DNA of 64,000 nt from Tetrastigma voinierianum (taxonomy: Eukaryota > Streptophyta > Magnoliopsida > Vitales > Vitaceae): positions 1 to 64,000 of the forward strand of contig JAEQBH010009441.1 in NCBI GenBank assembly GCA_016808115.1. The letters are read 5' to 3'. The position numbers and the translations under genes are program-made. The number at the start of each line of letters is the position of its first letter. Position 1 is the first letter of the stretch. Shown one piece after another: positions 62,401-64,000 of the stretch. The notes under the pieces are model-generated. The model was not told where the DNA came from and ran no database searches. It was given only the letters and a program-made list of their open reading frames with translations.

Positions 62401-64000
62401 CTGAAACAAAAGGAAGGGATATAATCAGGGCGCAATGCCTGAGAACCCGAATCAATAGGAAGGGATAGAATCTAGGTGCGATGCTGGAGAACCGGAAATA
62501 TAAAAGGAAGGTATCTAATCTGGGCGCAATGCCAGAGAACCCGAATCAAAAGGAATGGATCGAATCTAGGTAACGGCGCCGAGAACCGGGGCCAAAAAGG
62601 AAGGAATCAAATCTAGATAATGCTGGGAACCCAAACAAAATTCATGGATCGAACCGGAGCGATGCTTGAGAACCCGAAACAAAACGAAGGGATTGAATCC
62701 GGGTGCGATGCCGGAGAACCCAAAACAAAAGGAAGGGACCGAATCTGGGCGCGATGCCAGAGAACCCGGAACAAAAGAAAGGGATCGAATCCGGGCACGA
62801 TGCCAGAGAACCCGAAAACAAACAGACAATTGGTGTCTAATGCCGTGAAACTGTAAATAAATCTATGACCATGATGGGCGTGATGCCCGAGAACCCAAAA
62901 AAAAAAAAGGGATCGGGCGCGATGTCGGAGAACCCGAAACAAAAGGAAGGGATCGAATCTGGGCTCAATGCCATAGAAACCGAATCAAAAGGAAGAGATC
63001 GAATCTAGGCGTGATGCCAGGGAACCCGAAATAAAAAAGGAAGGTATCGAATCTGGGCGCAATGCCAGAGAACCCGAATCAAAAGGAACTGATCGAATCT
63101 AGGCAGGATGCCGGAGAACTCGAAATAAAAAAGGAAGGGATCAAATCTAAGAGCAATGCTAGAGAACCCGAAAGAAAACTAAGAGATTGAATCTGGGCGA
63201 TGCTAAGAACAAAAAAAAGGAAGGAATAAAATCGGACAAGGATGCAGAACCCAACAAACGACTGAACGAATCCGGTAAGCAGTGTCGGCGAACCGGAATA
63301 AATGAAGATATCTAATCCAGTACCCATACTTGGAGAAGACAAAAACCAAACGGCGGATCGAATCCAGGCACGGCGTCGGAGATCCCAAACAAAACGGGCG
63401 GGATTGAACGCACATACCAAAGAACCCGAAACAAAAGGAAGTTATCAAATCTGGGTGCAATGCCAAAGAACTCGACCAAACAAGGATTTAACTGGGCGCG
63501 ATATCAAGAACTCAAACAAAAGCAAAGGATCGGGACCAGGCGCAAGGCTAGGGAACCCGAATAAAAACAAAGGGATAAAATCTGAGCGCGATGCCGGAGA
63601 ACCCGAAACAAAAGGAAGAGATCAAATGTAGGTGCAATGCAAGAGAACCCGAAACAAAACAAAGGGATCAAATCCGGGGGTGATGCCGGAGAACCCAAAA
63701 TAAAAAATGAAGGTATCGACTGGGCGCCATGCCGCAGAACCCGAATCAAAAGGGAAGGGATCAATCTAAACGAGCCGTAGAACCCGAATAAAAAGGAAGG
63801 GATCGAATCTAGATGCGATGCCAGAGAACCCAAACAAAACTATGGATCGAACGCAAGAACGCCCGAGAACCGTGAAACAAAACGAAGGGATAGAATCCGG
63901 GCGTGAAGCCTGAGAAGCCGAAGCAAAACAAAGGGAGCGAATCAAGGCGCGATGCCTGAGAACCCAAAACAAAACGAGGGGATCAAATGTGGGCGCGATG
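56426..64000 (+). repeat. Satellite, right variant style, to the window end
   Basis: The copy opens with the fourth full tag and keeps marker order for at least the first 900 bp. Later markers of the same family appear at 58,293, 60,590 and 61,887 (CCAAAAAACGCC, CAATAAACGTG, CCAAAAACGCC) and 63,544 (AAGGCTAGGGAACCCG). 56,880-57,250, 58,480-58,900, 62,640-62,820 and 62,920-63,190 are clean. 59,010-59,320, 59,720-60,480 and 60,770-61,550 are among the most patch-rich parts of the window. The array continues past base 64000 with no sign of an edge. Confidence 0.82.

Larger units (their letters stand above)
1..64000 (+). repeat. 46-bp satellite DNA array filling the window
   Basis: The same unit repeats head to tail from base 1 to base 64000. 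Reading four blocks in order, it is GGGATCGAATC, then CGGGCGCGATGC, then CGGAGAACCCG, then AAACAAAACGAA, which adds to 46 bp. Common lengths are 46 bp (linkers AAACAAAAGGAA, AATCAAAACAAA, AAACAAAACTAA) and 48 bp (linker AAATAAAAAAGGAA). All units face the same way; I saw no inverted run. A representative unit has about 16 A, 16 G, 10 C and 4 T, so the + strand is about 70% purine. No unique spacers separate units and nothing gene-like interrupts them. The family is not one I recognise by name. It most likely belongs to heterochromatin of a eukaryotic chromosome; that placement is inference. Confidence 0.97.

Noticed and set aside
1..64000. Low-complexity or repetitive surface-protein gene (for example a large tandem-repeat protein)
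   Set aside because: Coding repeats are normally multiples of three; the unit is 46 bp with 45-48-bp variants and frequent 1-2-bp length changes, so no frame is kept for more than a few hundred bases.
1..64000. Telomeric or rDNA intergenic repeat
   Set aside because: The unit lacks any telomere-type hexamer or heptamer, and no rRNA sequence is seen anywhere in the window.
29300..64000. CENP-B box within the unit
   Set aside because: The required TTCG....A..CGGG layout is not present on either strand of the consensus; TTCGAT and CGGG occur but not in that spacing.
1..64000. Transposon terminal repeats or an LTR element as the origin of the unit
   Set aside because: No long terminal repeats, inverted termini, primer-binding site or polymerase/integrase motifs could be found in any frame.

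Overview
The window holds no recognisable gene. From the first base to the last it is one head-to-tail tandem array of a short satellite/minisatellite unit of about 46 bp, roughly 1,300-1,400 units by length, all in the same orientation. Read in four consecutive blocks, the unit is GGGATCGAATC, then C/T-G/A-GGCGCGATGC, then CGGAGAACCCG, then an A-rich linker AAACAAAANGAA (N region = GG, CG, CT, CA or AAGG). The + strand is strongly purine-rich and T-poor. Because 46 is not a multiple of 3 and the unit has almost no stop codons in any of the six frames, the array produces hundreds of chance open frames on both strands; none looks like a protein gene.

This points to nuclear heterochromatin of a eukaryote (centromeric, pericentromeric, subtelomeric or another satellite block) rather than a bacterium, phage or organelle. 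Unit-to-unit variation falls mostly on CpG dinucleotides, each seen as CG, TG and CA. This is what decay of methylated cytosine leaves. The outer bases of CCGG also vary as TCGG and CCGA, which would fit plant CHG methylation, but I cannot name the organism.

Layout. 1-28.5 kb is satellite with heavy, patterned divergence (recurring phrases GATCTTGGGAG and GATCGAGATC), including a non-satellite-like island at about 2.38-2.90 kb and very CpG-poor, eroded stretches at 13.3-15.6 kb and 23.7-28.5 kb. About 28.9-29.8 kb is clean satellite. 29.8-64 kb is satellite with many well-preserved runs, interrupted by short patches of a different recurring phrase (AACGGCGGATCGACC and GGCGCCGAGAACC). The change of variant style near 28.5-29.0 kb is abrupt.

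Above the 46-bp level there is clear higher-order structure. Ordered series of distinguishable unit subtypes recur: a 2.16-kb period at 30.1-34.4 kb (about 47 units), a period of about 4.3 kb at 44.0-56 kb (about twice 2.16 kb) tagged by a 27-bp deleted unit, a 362-bp block repeated 10.93 kb apart without net length change, and a collinear pair 5.3 kb apart in the left part. No rRNA, tRNA, CRISPR, transposon termini or promoter could be supported. Part of the divergence may be sequencing or assembly artefact; this is treated as a serious alternative throughout.
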